From NCBI GenBank assembly GCA_949318235.1, contig OX439133.1, positions 20,586,904 to 20,650,903 on the forward strand: a DNA stretch of 64,000 bases. The letters run 5' to 3'. Below are positions 48,934 through 62,987 of the stretch, one piece after another. The notes beneath the pieces are model-generated. The model was not told where the DNA came from. It saw only the letters and a list, made by a program, of their open reading frames with translations, and did no database searches. Source of the DNA: Ecdyonurus torrentis (taxonomy: Eukaryota > Arthropoda > Insecta > Ephemeroptera > Heptageniidae). Made by a program: the position numbers and the translations under genes. Numbering within the stretch: the first letter of the stretch is position 1; the number at the start of each line of letters is the position of its first letter.

Positions 48934-50693
48934 GCCACACAATCTAACGTTGTAGTGACAAAATTTAACAACAAAAATTTGAAATCCATTGAAAAGGAAA
49001 AAAATATTTCGGAAAAGAAAGAAAAATAATATTTCTTTAATATTTTATAGGATACAGAATCTAAAGTGATAAAGTTTGTATTCTATTGATTAAAAGATTT
49101 TTCAATTTATGATCAAATTTCTTGTGTGATATATTATAGAGGAAAAGTGGAAAAAATGTTTCATCCGTACACTATTTTAAGTCGAATTTTATTTCTTCAA
49201 ATCATTATTTCTCATCAATTTACTATATTTTTTAATTACTATAGGGTAAGCACTTACTTAATTAATAATTAGGAAAAGTAAGGCATCACACAATCTTACG
49301 TTGTAGTGACAAAATTTACCGATAAAGTAATAAATTCTACAAAAAAGGAAAAAAAAAAGTTCGGAAAGCAAAGAATAATAATATTTCTTTAATATTTAAT
49401 TTGAATCAGAATTCAAAGTGATATAGTTTGTAATTAATCGATTAAAAGATTTTTCATTTTATGATAAAATTTCTTGTGTGATATATTATAGAGAAAAATT
49501 GGAAATAAATGTTTCATCCATACACTATTATAAGTCAATTTTTATTTCCTCCAATCATTATTTTTTATCAATATACTATACTTTTTGTTTATTATAGGGT
49601 AAGTACTTACTTAATTTATAATAAAGAAAAGTAAGGCGTCACACAATCTAACGTTGTAGTGACAAAATTTAACGATAAAAATATAAATTCTCCAAAAAAG
49701 GGGGAAAAAAGGTTGGAAAACAAAGGAAAATAATATTTCTTTATTATTTAATTTCATTCAGAATTCAAAGTAATATAATTTGTATTTTTTTTATTAAAAG
49801 GTTTTTCAATTCATGATTAAATTTCTTGTTTAATATATTATAAAGAAAAAGTGGAAAAAATGTTTCGTCCGAACACTATTATAAGTCAATTTTTATTTCC
49901 ACAAATAATTATATTTTATCAATTTACTATATTTTTTTGTTTATTATAGGGTAAGTACTTACTTAAATAATAATTAAGAAAAGTAAGGCGTCACACAATA
50001 TAACGTTGTAGTGACAAAATATAACGATAAAAATATAAATTCTCCAAAAAAGGGAAAAAAAGTTCGTAAAAAAAAAAAAAAATAATAATATTTCTTTAAT
50101 ATTTAATTTGAATCAGAATTCAAAGTGATATAGTTTGTAATTTATTGCATTAAAGATTTTTCAATTCATTTTTTAATTTCTTGTGCGATATATTATAGAG
50201 AAACATTGGAAAAAATATTTCATCCATAATCTATTTTAAGTCAAATTTTTATTCCTAGAAAACTATTATTGAACAGTTCACTCTAATTTTCGATTATTTT
50301 ATGGGATGTCCTTATTTAATTAATAATTAAGAATAGTAAGGCATCACACAATCTAACGTTGTAGTGACAAAATTTAACGATAAAAATATAAAAACCTTAA
50401 AAAAGGAGAAAAATAATTTGGAAAATAAAGGAAAATAATATTTCTTTATTATTTAATTTGATTCAGAATTCAAAGTAATATAGTTTGTATTTTTTTATTA
50501 AAAGATTTTTCAATTCATGTTCCAATTTCTTGTTTAATATATTATAGAGAAAAAGTGGAAAAAATGTTTCATCCATAAACTATTTTAGGTCGTATTTTAT
50601 TTCTTCAAATCGTTATTTCTTATCAATTTACTATATTTTTTTGTTTATGATAGGCTAAGTACTTACTTTATTTATAATAAAGAAAAGTAAGGA

Positions 50694-52103
50694 GCCACAC
50701 AATCTAACGTTGTAATTACAAAATTTAACGATAAAACTATAAAATCTCTAAAAAAGGAGAAAAAAGAAGTGCAGAAAATAAAGAAAAATAAAATTTCTTT
50801 AATATTATATTTGATTCAGAATTCAATGTGATATAGGTTGTATTTTATTAATTAAAAGATTTTTCAATTCATGATCCAATTTCTTGTGTGATATATTATA
50901 GAGAAAAATTGGAAAAAATGTTTCATCCGTACACTATTATAAGTAAATTTTTATTTACTCAAATCATTATTTTTTTTATCAATTTACTATATTTTTTGTT
51001 TATTATAAGGTAAGTACTTACTTAATTTATAATAAAGAAAAGTAAGGCGTCACACAATCTAACGTTGTAGTGACAAAATTTAACGATAAAGATATAAATT
51101 CTCCAAAAAAGGGAAAAAAAGTTCGGAAAATAAAGAAAAATAATATTTCTTTAATATTTAATTTGATTTAGAATTCAAAGTGATATAGTTTGTATTTTAT
51201 TGACTAAAAGATTTTTCATTTTATGATCAAATTTCTTGTGTGATATATTATAGAGAAAAAGTGGAAAAAATGTTTCATCCATAATCTATTTTAGGTCGAA
51301 TTTTTTTTCTTCATATCGTTATTTCTTATCAATTTACTATATTATTAGTTTATTATACGGTAAGTACTTACTTAATTTATAATAAAGAAAAGTAAGGAGC
51401 CACACAATCTAACGTTGTAATCACAAAATTTAGCGATAAAACTATAAAAGCTCTAAAAAAGGGGAAAAAAGAAGTTCAGAAAATAAAGAAAAATAATATT
51501 TCTTTAATATTTAATTTGATTCAGAATTCACAGTGATATAGTTTGTAATTTATTGATTAAAAAAATTTTCAGTTTATGATAAAATTTCTTGTGTGATATA
51601 TTATAGAGAAAAAGTGGAAAAAATGTTTCATCCATACACTATTATAAGTCAAATTTTATTTCTTCAAATCATTATTTTTTACCAATTTACTATATTTTTT
51701 GTTTATTATAGGGTAAGTACTTACTTAATTTATTATAAAGAAAAGTAAGGCATCACACAATCGAACGTTGTAGTGACAAAATTTAACGATAAAGATATAA
51801 ATTCTCCTAAAAAGGGGAAAAAAAGTTCGGAAAATAAAGGAAAATAATATTTCTTAATATTTAATTTGAATTAGAATTCAAAGTGATATTGTTTGTATTT
51901 TATTGATTAAAAGATTTTTCAATTTATGATCAAATTTCTTGTGTGATATAATATAGAGAAAAAGTGGAAAACATGTTTCATCCATAAACTATTTTAAGTC
52001 GTATTTTATTTCTTCAAATCGTTATTTCTTATCAATTTAATATATTTTTTTTGTTTATTATAGGGTAAGTAGTTACTTAATTTATAATAAAGAAAAGTAA
52101 GGA
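50694..52103 (+). repeat. Dimeric higher-order segment of the satellite
   Basis: Units at 50694, 51399 and 52104 share GGAGCCACAC with AACGTTGTAATCACAAAA-type sequence, AACTATAAAAGCTCTAAAAA and GAAGTTCAGAAAATAAAG, and are 705 bp apart. Units between them (51049, 51752) have the GTCACAC/ATCACAC form. This part of the array therefore has a two-unit period and differs from the tetrameric parts on either side. Confidence 0.75.
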
Positions 52104-52455
52104 GCCACACAATCTAACGTTGTAATCACAAAATTTAACGATAAAACTATAAAAGCTCTAAAAAAGGGGAAAAAAGAAGTTCAGAAAATAAAGAAAAATA
52201 ATATTTCTTTAATATTTAATTTGATTCAGAATTCACAGTGATATAGTTTGTATTTTTTTGATTAAAAGATTTTTCAATTTATGATCCAATTTCTTGTGTG
52301 ATATATTATAGAGAAAAAGTGGAAAAAATGTTTCATCCATAATCTATTTATGTCGAATTTTATTTCTTCAAATCGTTATTTCTTATCAATTTACTATATT
52401 TTTAGTTTATTATACGGTAAGTACTTACTTAATTAATAATTAAGAAAAGTAAGGA

Positions 52456-53860
52456 GCCACACAATCTAACGTTGTAGTGACAAAATTTAACATTAAAAAT
52501 TTGAAATCCATTGAAAAGGAAAAAAATATTTCGGAAAAGAAAGAAAAATAATATTTCTTTAATATTTTATAGAATACAGAATCTAAAGTGATATAGTTTG
52601 TATTCTATTGATTAAAAGATTTTCCAATTAATGATCAAATTTCTTGTGTGATATATTATAGAAAAAATGTGGAAAAAAATGTTTCATCCGTACACTATTT
52701 TAAGTCAAATTTTATTTCCTCAAATCATTATTTCTCATCAATTTACTATATTTTTTAATTACTATAGGGTAAGCACTTACTTAATTAAAAATTAGGAAAA
52801 GTAAGGCGTCACACAATTTAACGTTGTAGTGACAAAATTTAACGATAAAGATGTAAATTCTCCAAAAAAGGGAAAAAAAAGTTCGGAAAATAAAGAAAAA
52901 TAATATTTCTTTAATATTTATTTTGATTCAGAATTCAAAGTGATATAGTTTGTATTTTATTGATTAAAAGATTTTTCAATTCATGATCAAATTTCTTGTG
53001 TGATATATTATAGAGAAAAAATGGAAAAAAATTTTCATCCATAATCTATTTTAGGTCGAATTTTATTTCTTCAAATCGTTATTTCTTATCAATTTACTAT
53101 ATTTTTAGTTTATTATACGGTAAGTACTTACTTAATTAATAATTCACAAAAGTAAGGCGTCACACAATCTAACGTTGTAATGACAAAATTTAACGATAAA
53201 GATGTAAATTCTCCAAAAAAGGGGAAAAAAGTTCGGAAAACAAAGAAAAATAATATTTCTTTAATATTTAATTTGATTCAGAATTCAAAGTGATATAGAT
53301 TGTATCTTATTGAATAAAAGGTTTTTCAATACATGATTAAATTTCTTGTTTAATATACTATATAGAAAAAGTGGAAAAAAAATGTTTCATCCATAAACTA
53401 TTTTAAGTCAAATTTTATTTCTTCAAATCGTTATTTCTTAACAATTTACTATATTTTTTGTTTATTATATGGTAAGTACTCACTTAATCAATAATTAAGA
53501 AAAGTAAGGCGTCACACAATCTTACGTTGTAGTGACAAAATTTAACGATAAAGATATAAATTCTCCAAAAAAGGGGAAAAACAGTTCGGAAAATAAAGAA
53601 AAATAATATTTCTTTAATATTTAATTTGATTAAGAATTCAAAGTGATATAGTTTGTAATTTATTGATTAAAAGATTTTTCAATTCATGATCAAATTTCAT
53701 GTGTGATATATTATAGAGAAACAGTGGAAAAAATGTTTCATCCATCATCTATTTAGGTCGAATTTTATTTCTTCAAATCGTTATTTCTTATTAATTTACT
53801 ATATTTTTAAATTATTATACGGTAAGTACTTACTTAATTAATAATTAAGAAAAGTAAGGA
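52456..53860 (+). repeat. Tetrameric higher-order repeat of the satellite, instance at 52.5 kb
   Basis: B at 52456, C at 52808, D at 53159, E at 53511, then B at 53861, the same order and total length (1405 bp) as 47529-48933. The next B units at 54915 and 55969 are only three units apart, so the pattern is broken by unit loss: 54915 follows D directly with no E. Confidence 0.8.
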
Positions 53861-55261
53861 GCCACACAATCTAACGTTGTAGTGACAAAATTTAACAATA
53901 AATATTTGAAATCCATTGAAAAGGAAAAAAATATTTCGGAAAAGAAAGAAAAATAATATTTCTTTAATATTTTATAGAATATAGAATCTAAAGTGATATA
54001 GTTTGTATTCTATTGATTTAAAGATTTTCCAATTAATGATCAAATTTCTTGTGTGATATAATATAGAGAAAAAGTGGAAAAAAATGTTTCATCCGTACAC
54101 TATTTTAAGTCAAATTTTATTTCCTCAAATCATTATTTCTCATCAATTTACTATATTTTTTAATTACTATAGGGTAAGCACTTACTTAATTAAAAATTAG
54201 GAAAAGTAAGGCGTCACACAATTTAACGTTGTAGTGACAAAATTTAACGATAAAGATGTAAATTCTCCAAAAAAGGGAAAAAAAAGTTCGGAAAATAAAG
54301 AAAAATAATATTTCTTTAATATTTAATTTGATTCAGAATTCAAAGTGATATAGTTTGTATTTTATTGATTAAAAGATTTTTCAATTCATGATCAAATTTC
54401 TTGTGTGATATATTATAGAGAAAAAGTGGAAAAAAATTTTCATCCATAATCTATTTTAGGTCGAATTTTATTTCTTCAAATCGTTATTTCTTATCAATTT
54501 ACTATATTTTTAGTTTATTATACGGTAAGTACTTACTTAATTAATAATTTACAAAAGTAAGGCGTCACACAATCTAACGTTGTTATGACAAAATTTAACG
54601 ATAAAGATGTAAATTCTCCAAAAAAGGGGAAAAAAGTTCGGAAAACAAAGAAAAATAATATTTCTTTAATATTTAATTTGATTCAGAATTCAAAGTGATA
54701 TAGTTTGTATTTTATTGAAGAAAAGGTTTTTCAATACATGATTAAATTTCTTGTTTAATATACTATATAGAAAAAGTGGAAAAAAGATGTTTCATCCATA
54801 AACTATTTAAGTCAAATTTTATTTCTTCAAATCGTTATTTCTTAACAATTTACTATATTTTTTGTTTATTATATGGTAAGTACTTACTTAATTAATAATT
54901 AAGAAAAGTAAGGAGCCACACAATCTAACGTTGTAGTGACAAAATTTAACAATAAAAATTTGAAATCCATTGAAAAGGAAAAAAATATTTCGGAAAAGAA
55001 AGAAAAATAATATTTCTTTAATATTTTATAGAATACAGAATCTAAAGTGATACAGTTTGTATTCTATTGATTAAAAGATTTTCCAATTAATGATCAAATT
55101 TTTTGTGTGATATATTATAGAGAAAAAGTGGAAAAAAATGTTTCATCCGTACACTATTTTAAGTCAAATTTTATTTCCTCAAATTATTATTTCTCATCAA
55201 TTTACTATATTTTTTATTTACTATAGGGTAAGCACTTACTTAATTAAAAATAAGGAAAAGT

Positions 55262-57364
55262 AAGGCGTCACACAATCTAACGTTGTAATGACAAAATTTA
55301 ACGATAAAGATGTAAATTCTCCAAAAAAGGGGAAAAAAGTTCGGAAAACAAAGAAAAATAATATTTTTTTAATATTTAATTTGATTCAGAATTCAAAGTG
55401 ATATAGTTTGTATTTTATTGAATAAAAGGTTTTTCAATACATGATTAAATTTCTTGTTTAATATACTATATAGAAAAAGTGGAAAAAAAATGTTTCATCC
55501 ATAAACTATTTTAAGTCAAATTTTATTTCTTCAAATCGTTATTTCTTAACAATTTACTATATTTTTTGTTTATTATATGGTAAGTACTTACTTAATCAAT
55601 AATTAAGAAAAGTAAGGCGTCACACAATCTTACGTTGTAGTGACAAAATTTAACGATAAAGATATAAATTCTCCAAAAAAGGGGAAAAACAGTTCGGAAA
55701 ATAAAGAAAAATAATATTTCTTTAATATTTAATTTGATTAAGAATTCAAAGTGATATAGTTTGTATTTTTTTGATTAAAAGATTTTTCAATTCATGATCC
55801 AATTTCTTGTGTGATATATTATAGAGAAAAAGTGGAAAAAATGTTTCATCTATAATCTATTTATGTCGAATTTTATTTCTTCAAATCGTTATTTCTTATC
55901 AATTTACTATATTTTTAGTTTATTATACGGTAAGTACTTACTTAATTAATAATTAAGAAAAGTAAGAAGCCACACAATCTAACGTTGTAGTGACAAAATT
56001 TAACAATAAAATTTTGAAATCCATTAAAAAGGAAAAAAATATTTCGGAAAAGAAAGAAAAATAATATTTCTTTAATATTTTATAGAATACAGAATCTAAA
56101 GTGATATAGTTTGTATTCTATTGATTAAAAGATTTTCCAATTAATGATCAAATTTCTTGTGTGATATAATATAGAGAAAAAGTGGAAAAAAATGTTTCAT
56201 CCGTACACTATTTTAAGTCAAATTTTATTTCCTCAAATCATTATTTCTCATCAATTTACTATATTTTTTAATTACTATAGGGTAAGCACTTACTTAATTA
56301 AAAATTAGGAAAAGTAAGGCGTCACACAATTTAACGTTGTAGTGACAAAATTTATCGATAAAGATGTAAATTCTCCAAAAAAGGGAAAAAAAAGTTCGGA
56401 AAACAAAGAAAAATAATATTTCTTTAATATTTAATTTGATTCAGAATTCAAAGTGATATAGTTTGTATTTTATTGATTAAAAGATTTTTCAATTCATGAT
56501 CAAATTTCTTGTGTGATATATTATAGAGAAAAAGTGGAAAAAAATTTACATCCATAATCTATTTTAGGATGAAATTTTATTTCTTCAAATCGTTATTTCT
56601 TATCAATTTACTATATTTTTAGTTTATTATACGGTAAGTACTTACTTAATTAATAATTTACAAAAGTAAGGCGTCACACAATCTAACGTTGTTATGACAA
56701 AATTTAACGATAAAGATGTAAATTCTCCAAAAAAGGGGAAAAAAGTTCGGAAAACAAAGAAAAATAATATTTCTTTAATATTTAATTTGATTCAGAATTC
56801 AAAGTGATATAGTTTGTATTTTATTGAAGAAAAGGTTTTTCAATACATGATTAAATTTCTTGTTTAATATACTATATAGAAAAAGTGGAAAAAAGATGTT
56901 TCATCCATAAACTATTTAAGTCAAATTTTATTTCTTCAAATCGTTATTTCTTAACAATTTACTATATTTTTTGTTTATTATATGGTAAGTACTTACTTAA
57001 TCAATAATTAAGAAAAGTAAGGCGTCACACAATCTTACGTTGTAGTGACAAAATTTAACGATAAAGATATAAATTCTTCAAAAAAGGGGAAAAACAGTTC
57101 GGAAAATAAAGAAAAATAATATTTCTTTAATATTTAATTTGATTAAGAATTCAAAGTGATATAGTTTGTAATTTATTGACTAAAAGATTTTTCAATTCAT
57201 GATCAAATTTCATGTGTGATATATTATAGAGAAAAAGTGGAAAAAATGTTTCATCCATCATCTATTTAGGTCGAATTTTATTTCTTCAAATCGTTATTTC
57301 TTATCAATTTACTATATTTTTTAATTACTATAGGGTAAGCACTTACTTAATTAATAATTAGGAA
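55262..57364 (+). repeat. 2.1-kb satellite block duplicated at 59476-61580
   Basis: Private variants are shared at a constant offset of 4213-4215 bp (12 units). They are ATATTTTTTTAATATTTAAT after the first marker, the GTAAGAAGCCACAC form with AAAATTTTGAAATCCATTAA (55969 and 60183), AAAATTTACATCCATAATC (about 56543 and 60756), and the D unit with GTTGTTATGACAAAA. The blocks diverge abruptly on both sides. Confidence 0.85.
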
Positions 57365-59475
57365 AAAGAGCGTCACACAATCTAACGTTGTAGTGACAAA
57401 ATTTAACGATAAAGATGTAAATTCTCCAAAAAAGGGAAAAAAAAGTTCGGAAAACAAAGAAAAATAATATTTCTTTAATATTTAATTTGATTCAGAATTC
57501 AAAGTGATATAGTTTGTATTTTACTGATTAAAAGATTTTTCAATTCATGATAAAATTTCTTGCGTGATATATTATAGAGAAAAAGTGGAAAAATTGTTTC
57601 ATCCATGCACTATTATATAAGTCAATTTTTATTTCCTCCGATCATTATTTTTTTATCAATTTACTATATTTTTTGTTTATTATAGAGTAAGTACTTACTT
57701 AATTAATAATTAAGAAAAGTAAGGCGTCACACAATCTAACGTTGTAGTGACAAAATTTACCGATAAAGTAATAAATTCTCCAAAAAAGGAAAAAAAAAAG
57801 TTCGGAAAGCAAAGAAAAATAATATTTCTTTAATATTTAATTTGAATCAGAATTCAAAGTGATATAGTTTGTAATTTATCGATTAAAAGATTTTTCATTT
57901 TATGATAAAATTTCTTGTGTGATATATTATAGAGAAAAATTGGAAAAAAATGTTTCATCCATACACTATTATAAGTCAATTTTTATTTCCTCAAATCATT
58001 ATTTTTTATCAATTTACTATATTTTTTGTTTATTATAGAGTAAGTACTTACTTAATTTATAATAAAGAAAAGTAAGGCGTCACACAATCTAACGTTGTAG
58101 TGACAAAATTTAACGATAAAAATATAAATTCTCCAAAAAAGGGGGAAAAAAGGTCGGAAAACAAAGGAAAATAATATTTCTTTATTATTTAATTTGATTC
58201 AGAATTCAAAGTAATATAATTTGTATTTTTTTTATTAAAAGATTTTTCAATTCATGATTAAATTTCTTGTTTAATATATTATAAAGAAAAAGTGGAAAAA
58301 ATGTTTCATCCGTACACTATTTTAAGTCGAATTTTATTTCCTCAAATCATTATTTCTCATCAATTTACTATATTTTTTAATTACTATAGGGTAAGCACTT
58401 ACTTAATTAATAATTAGGAAAAGTAAGGCGTCACACAATCTAACGTTGTAGTGACAAAATTTAACGTAGAGATGTAAATTCTCCAAAAAAGGGAAAAAAA
58501 AAGTTCGGAAAACAAAGAAAAATAATATTTCTTTAATATTTAATTTGATTCAGAATTCACAGTGATATAGTTTGTATTTTTTTGATTAAAAGATTTTTCA
58601 ATTCATGATCCAATTTCTTGTGTGATATATTATAGAGAAAATGTGGAAAAAATGTTTCATCCATAATCTATTTATGTCGAATTTTATTTCTTCAAATCGT
58701 TATTTCTTATCAATTTACTTTATTTTTAGTTTATTATACGGTAAGTACTTACTTAATTAATAATTAAGAAAAGTAAGGAGCCACACAATCTAACGTTGTA
58801 GTGACAAAATTTAACAATAAAAATTTGAAATCCATTGAAAAGGAAAAAAATATTTCGGAAAAGAAAGAAAAATAATATTTCTTTAATATTTTATAGAATA
58901 CAGAATCTAAAGTGATATAGTTTGTATTCTATTGATTAAAAGATTTTCAATTAATGATCAAATTTCTTGTGTGATATATTATAGAGAAAAAGTGGAAAAA
59001 AATGTTTCATCCGTACACTATTTTAAGTCAAATTTTATTTCCTCAAATCATTATTTCTCATCAATTTACTATATTTTTTAATTACTATAGGGTAAGCACG
59101 TACTTAATTAAAAATTAGGAAAAGTAAGGCGTCACACAATTTAACGTTGTAGTGACAAAATTTAACGATAAAGATGTAAATTATCCAAAAAAGGGAAAAA
59201 AAGTTCGGAAAGCAAAGAATAATAACATTTCTTTAATATTTAATTTGAATCAGAATTCAAAGTGATATAGTTTGTAATTTATCGATTAAAAGATTTTTCA
59301 TTTTATGATAAAATTTCTTGTGTGATATATTATAGAGAAAAATTGGAAAAAAAATTTCATCCATAATCTATTTTAGGTCGAATTTTATTTCTTCAAATCG
59401 TTATTTCTTATCAATTTACTATATTTTTAGTTTATTATACGGTAAGTACTTACTTAATTAATAATTCACAAAAGT

Positions 59476-61580
59476 AAGGCGTCACACAATCTAACGTTGT
59501 AATGACAAAATTTAACGATAAAGATGTAAATTCTCCAAAAAAGGGGAAAAAAGTTCGGAAAACAAAGAAAAATAATATTTTTTTAATATTTAATTTGATT
59601 CAGAATTCAAAGTGATATAGTTTGTATTTTATTGAATAAAAGGTTTTTCAATACATGATTAAATTTCTTGTTTAATATACTATATAGAAAAAGTGGAAAA
59701 AAAATGTTTCATCCATAAACTATTTTAAGTCAAATTTTATTTCTTCAAATCGTTATTTCTTAACAATTTACTATATTTTTTGTTTATTATATGGTAAGTA
59801 CTTACTTAATCAATAATTAAGAAAAGTAAGGCGTCACACAATCTTACGTTGTAGTGACAAAATTTAACGATAAAGATATAAATTCTCCAAAAAAGGGGAA
59901 AAACAGTTCGGAAAATAAAGAAAAATAATATTTCTTTAATATTTAATTTGATTAAGAATTCAAAGTGATATAGTTTGTATTTTTTTGATTAAAAGATTTT
60001 TCAATTCATGATCCAATTTCTTGTGTGATATATTATAGAGAAAAAGTGGAAAAAATGTTTCATCTATAATCTATTTATGTCGAATTTTATTTCTTCAAAT
60101 CGTTATTTCTTATCAATTTACTATATTTTTAGTTTATTATACGGTAAGTACTTACTTAATTAATAATTAAGAAAAGTAAGAAGCCACACAATCTAACGTT
60201 GTAGTGACAAAATTTAACAATAAAATTTTGAAATCCATTAAAAAGGAAAAAAATATTTCGGAAAAGAAAGAAAAATAATATTTCTTTAATATTTTATAGA
60301 ATACAGAATCTAAAGTGATATAGTTTGTATTCTATTGATTAAAAGATTTTCCAATTAATGATCAAATTTCTTGTGTGATATAATATAGAGAAAAAGTGGA
60401 AAAAAATGTTTCATCCGTTCACTATTTTAAGTCAAATTTTATTTCCTCAAATCATTATTTCTCATCAATTTACTATATTTTTTAATTACTATAGGGTAAG
60501 CACTTACTTAATTAAAAATTAGGAAAAGTAAGGCGTCACACAATTTAACGTTGTAGTGACAAAATTTAACGATAAATATGTAAATTCTCCAAATAAGGGA
60601 AAAAAAAGTTCGGAAAACAAAGAAAAATAATATTTCTTTAATATTTAATTTGATTCAGAATTCAAAGTGATATAGTTTGTATTTTATTGATTAAAAGATT
60701 TTTCAATTCATGATCAAATTTCTTGTGTGATATATTATAGAGAAAAAGTGGAAAAAAATTTACATCCATAATCTATTTTAGGTCGAATTTTATTTCTTCA
60801 AATCGTTATTTCTTATCAATTTACTATATTTTTAGTTTATTATACGGTAAGTACTTACTTAATTAATAATTTACAAAAGTAAGGCGTCACACAATCTAAC
60901 GTTGTTATGACAAAATTTAACGATAAAGTTGTAAATTCTCCAAAAAAGGGGAAAAAAGTTCGGAAAACAAAGAAAAATAATATTTCTTTAATATTTAATT
61001 TGATTCAGAATTCAAAGTGATATAGTTTGTATTTTATTGAAGAAAAGGTTTTTCAATACATGATTAAATTTCTTGTTTAATATACTATATAGAAAAAGTG
61101 GAAAAAAGATGTTTCATCCATAAACTATTTAAGTCAAATTTTATTTCTTCAAATCGTTATTTCTTAACAATTTACTATATTTTTTGTTTATTATATGGTA
61201 AGTACTTACTTAATCAATAATTAAGAAAAGTAAGGCGTCACACAATCTTACGTTGTAGTGACAAAATTTAACGATAAAGATATAAATTCTTCAAAAAAGG
61301 GGAAAAACAGTTCGGAAAATAAAGAAAAATAATATTTCTTTAATATTTAATTTGATTAAGAATTCAAAGTGATATAGTTTGTAATTTATTGACTAAAAGA
61401 TTTTTCAATTCATGATCAAATTTCATGTGTGATATATTATAGAGAAAAAGTGGAAAAAATGTTTCATCCATCATCTAGTTAGGTCGAATTTTATTTCTTC
61501 AAATCGTTATTTCTTATCAATTTACTATATTTTTTAATTACTATAGGGTAAGCACTTACTTAATTAATAATTAGGAAAAG
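59476..61580 (+). repeat. Second copy of the 2.1-kb satellite block
   Basis: Partner of 55262-57364, with a few single-base differences (for example TCCGTTCACTATTTT at 60416 against TCCGTACACTATTTT, and GATAAAGTTGTAAATTC at 60923 against GATAAAGATGTAAATTC). Confidence 0.85.
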
Positions 61581-61659
61581 TAAGGCGTCACACAATTTGA
61601 CGTTGTAGTGACAAAATTTAAAGATAAAGATGTAAATTCTCCAAAAAAGGGAAAAAAAA

Positions 61660-62987
61660 GTTCGGAAAATAAAGAAAAATAATATTTCTTTAATATTAAA
61701 TTTGATTAGGAATTCAAAGTGATATAGTTTGTAATTTATTGATTAAAAGATTTTTCAATTCATGATCAAATTTCATGTGTGATATATTATAGAGAAAAAG
61801 TGGAAAAAATGTTTCATCCATCATCTATTTAGGTCGAATTTTATTTCTTCAAATCGTTATTTCTTATCAATTTAATATATTTTTAGTTTATTATACGGTA
61901 AGTACTTACTTAATTAATAATTAAGAAAAGTAAGGAGCCACACAATCTAACGTTGTAGTGACAAAATTTAACAATAAAAATTTGAAATCCATTGAAAAGG
62001 AAAAAAATATTTCGGAAAAGAAAGAAAAATAATATTTCTTTAATATTTTATAGGATACAGAATCTAAAGTGATATAGTTTGTATTCTATTGATTAAAAGA
62101 TTTTTTAATTAATGATCAAATTTCTTGTGTGATATATTATAGAGAAAAAGTGGAAAAAATGTAGCATCCGTACACTATTTTAAGTCGAATTTAATTCCTC
62201 AAATCATTATTTCTCATCAATTTACTATATTTTTATATTACTATAGGGTAAGCACTTACTTAATTAATAATTAGGAAAAGTAAGGCGTCACACAATTTGA
62301 CGTTGTAGTGACAAAATTTAAAGATAAAGATGTAAATTCTCCAAAAAAGGGAAAAAAAAGTTCGGAAAATAAAGAAAAATAATATTTCTTTAATATTTAA
62401 TTTGATTCAGAATTCAAAGTGATATAGTTTGTATTTTATTGATTAAAAGATTTTTCAATTCATGATCAAATTTCTTGTGTGATATATTATAGAGAAAAAG
62501 TGGAAAAAAATTTTCATCCATAATCTATTTTAGGTCGAATTTTATTTCTTCAAATCGTTATTTCTTATCAATTTACTATATTTTTAGTTTATTATACGGT
62601 AAGTACTTACTTAATTAATAATTTACAAAAGTAAGGCGTCACACAATCTAACGTTGTAATGACAAAATTTAACGATAAAGATGTAAATTCTCCAAAAAAG
62701 GGGAAAAAAGTTCGGAAAACAAAGAAAAATAATATTTCTTTAATATTTAATTTGATTCAGAATTCAAAGTGATATAGTTTGTATTTTATTGAATAAAAGG
62801 TTTTTCAATACATGATTAAATTTCTTGTTTAATATACTATATTATAGAAAAAGTGGAAAAAAGATGTTTCATCCATAAACTATTTTAAGTCAAATTTTAT
62901 TTCTTCAAATCGTTATTTCTTAACAATTTACTATATTTTTTGTTTATTATATGGTAAGTACTTACTTAATCAATAATTAAGAAAAGT
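61660..62987 (+). repeat. 1.3-kb satellite block shared with 47252-48578
   Basis: Constant offset of 14408-14409 bp. Private variants shared: TTAATATTAAATTTGATTAG (47285/61693), AATGTAGCATCCGTACACTA (47750/62158), GACGTTGTAGTGACAAAATT with TAAAGATAAAGATG (47890/62298) and ATATACTATATTATAGAAAA (48423/62832), which accounts for the 355-bp unit in both places. Confidence 0.8.
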
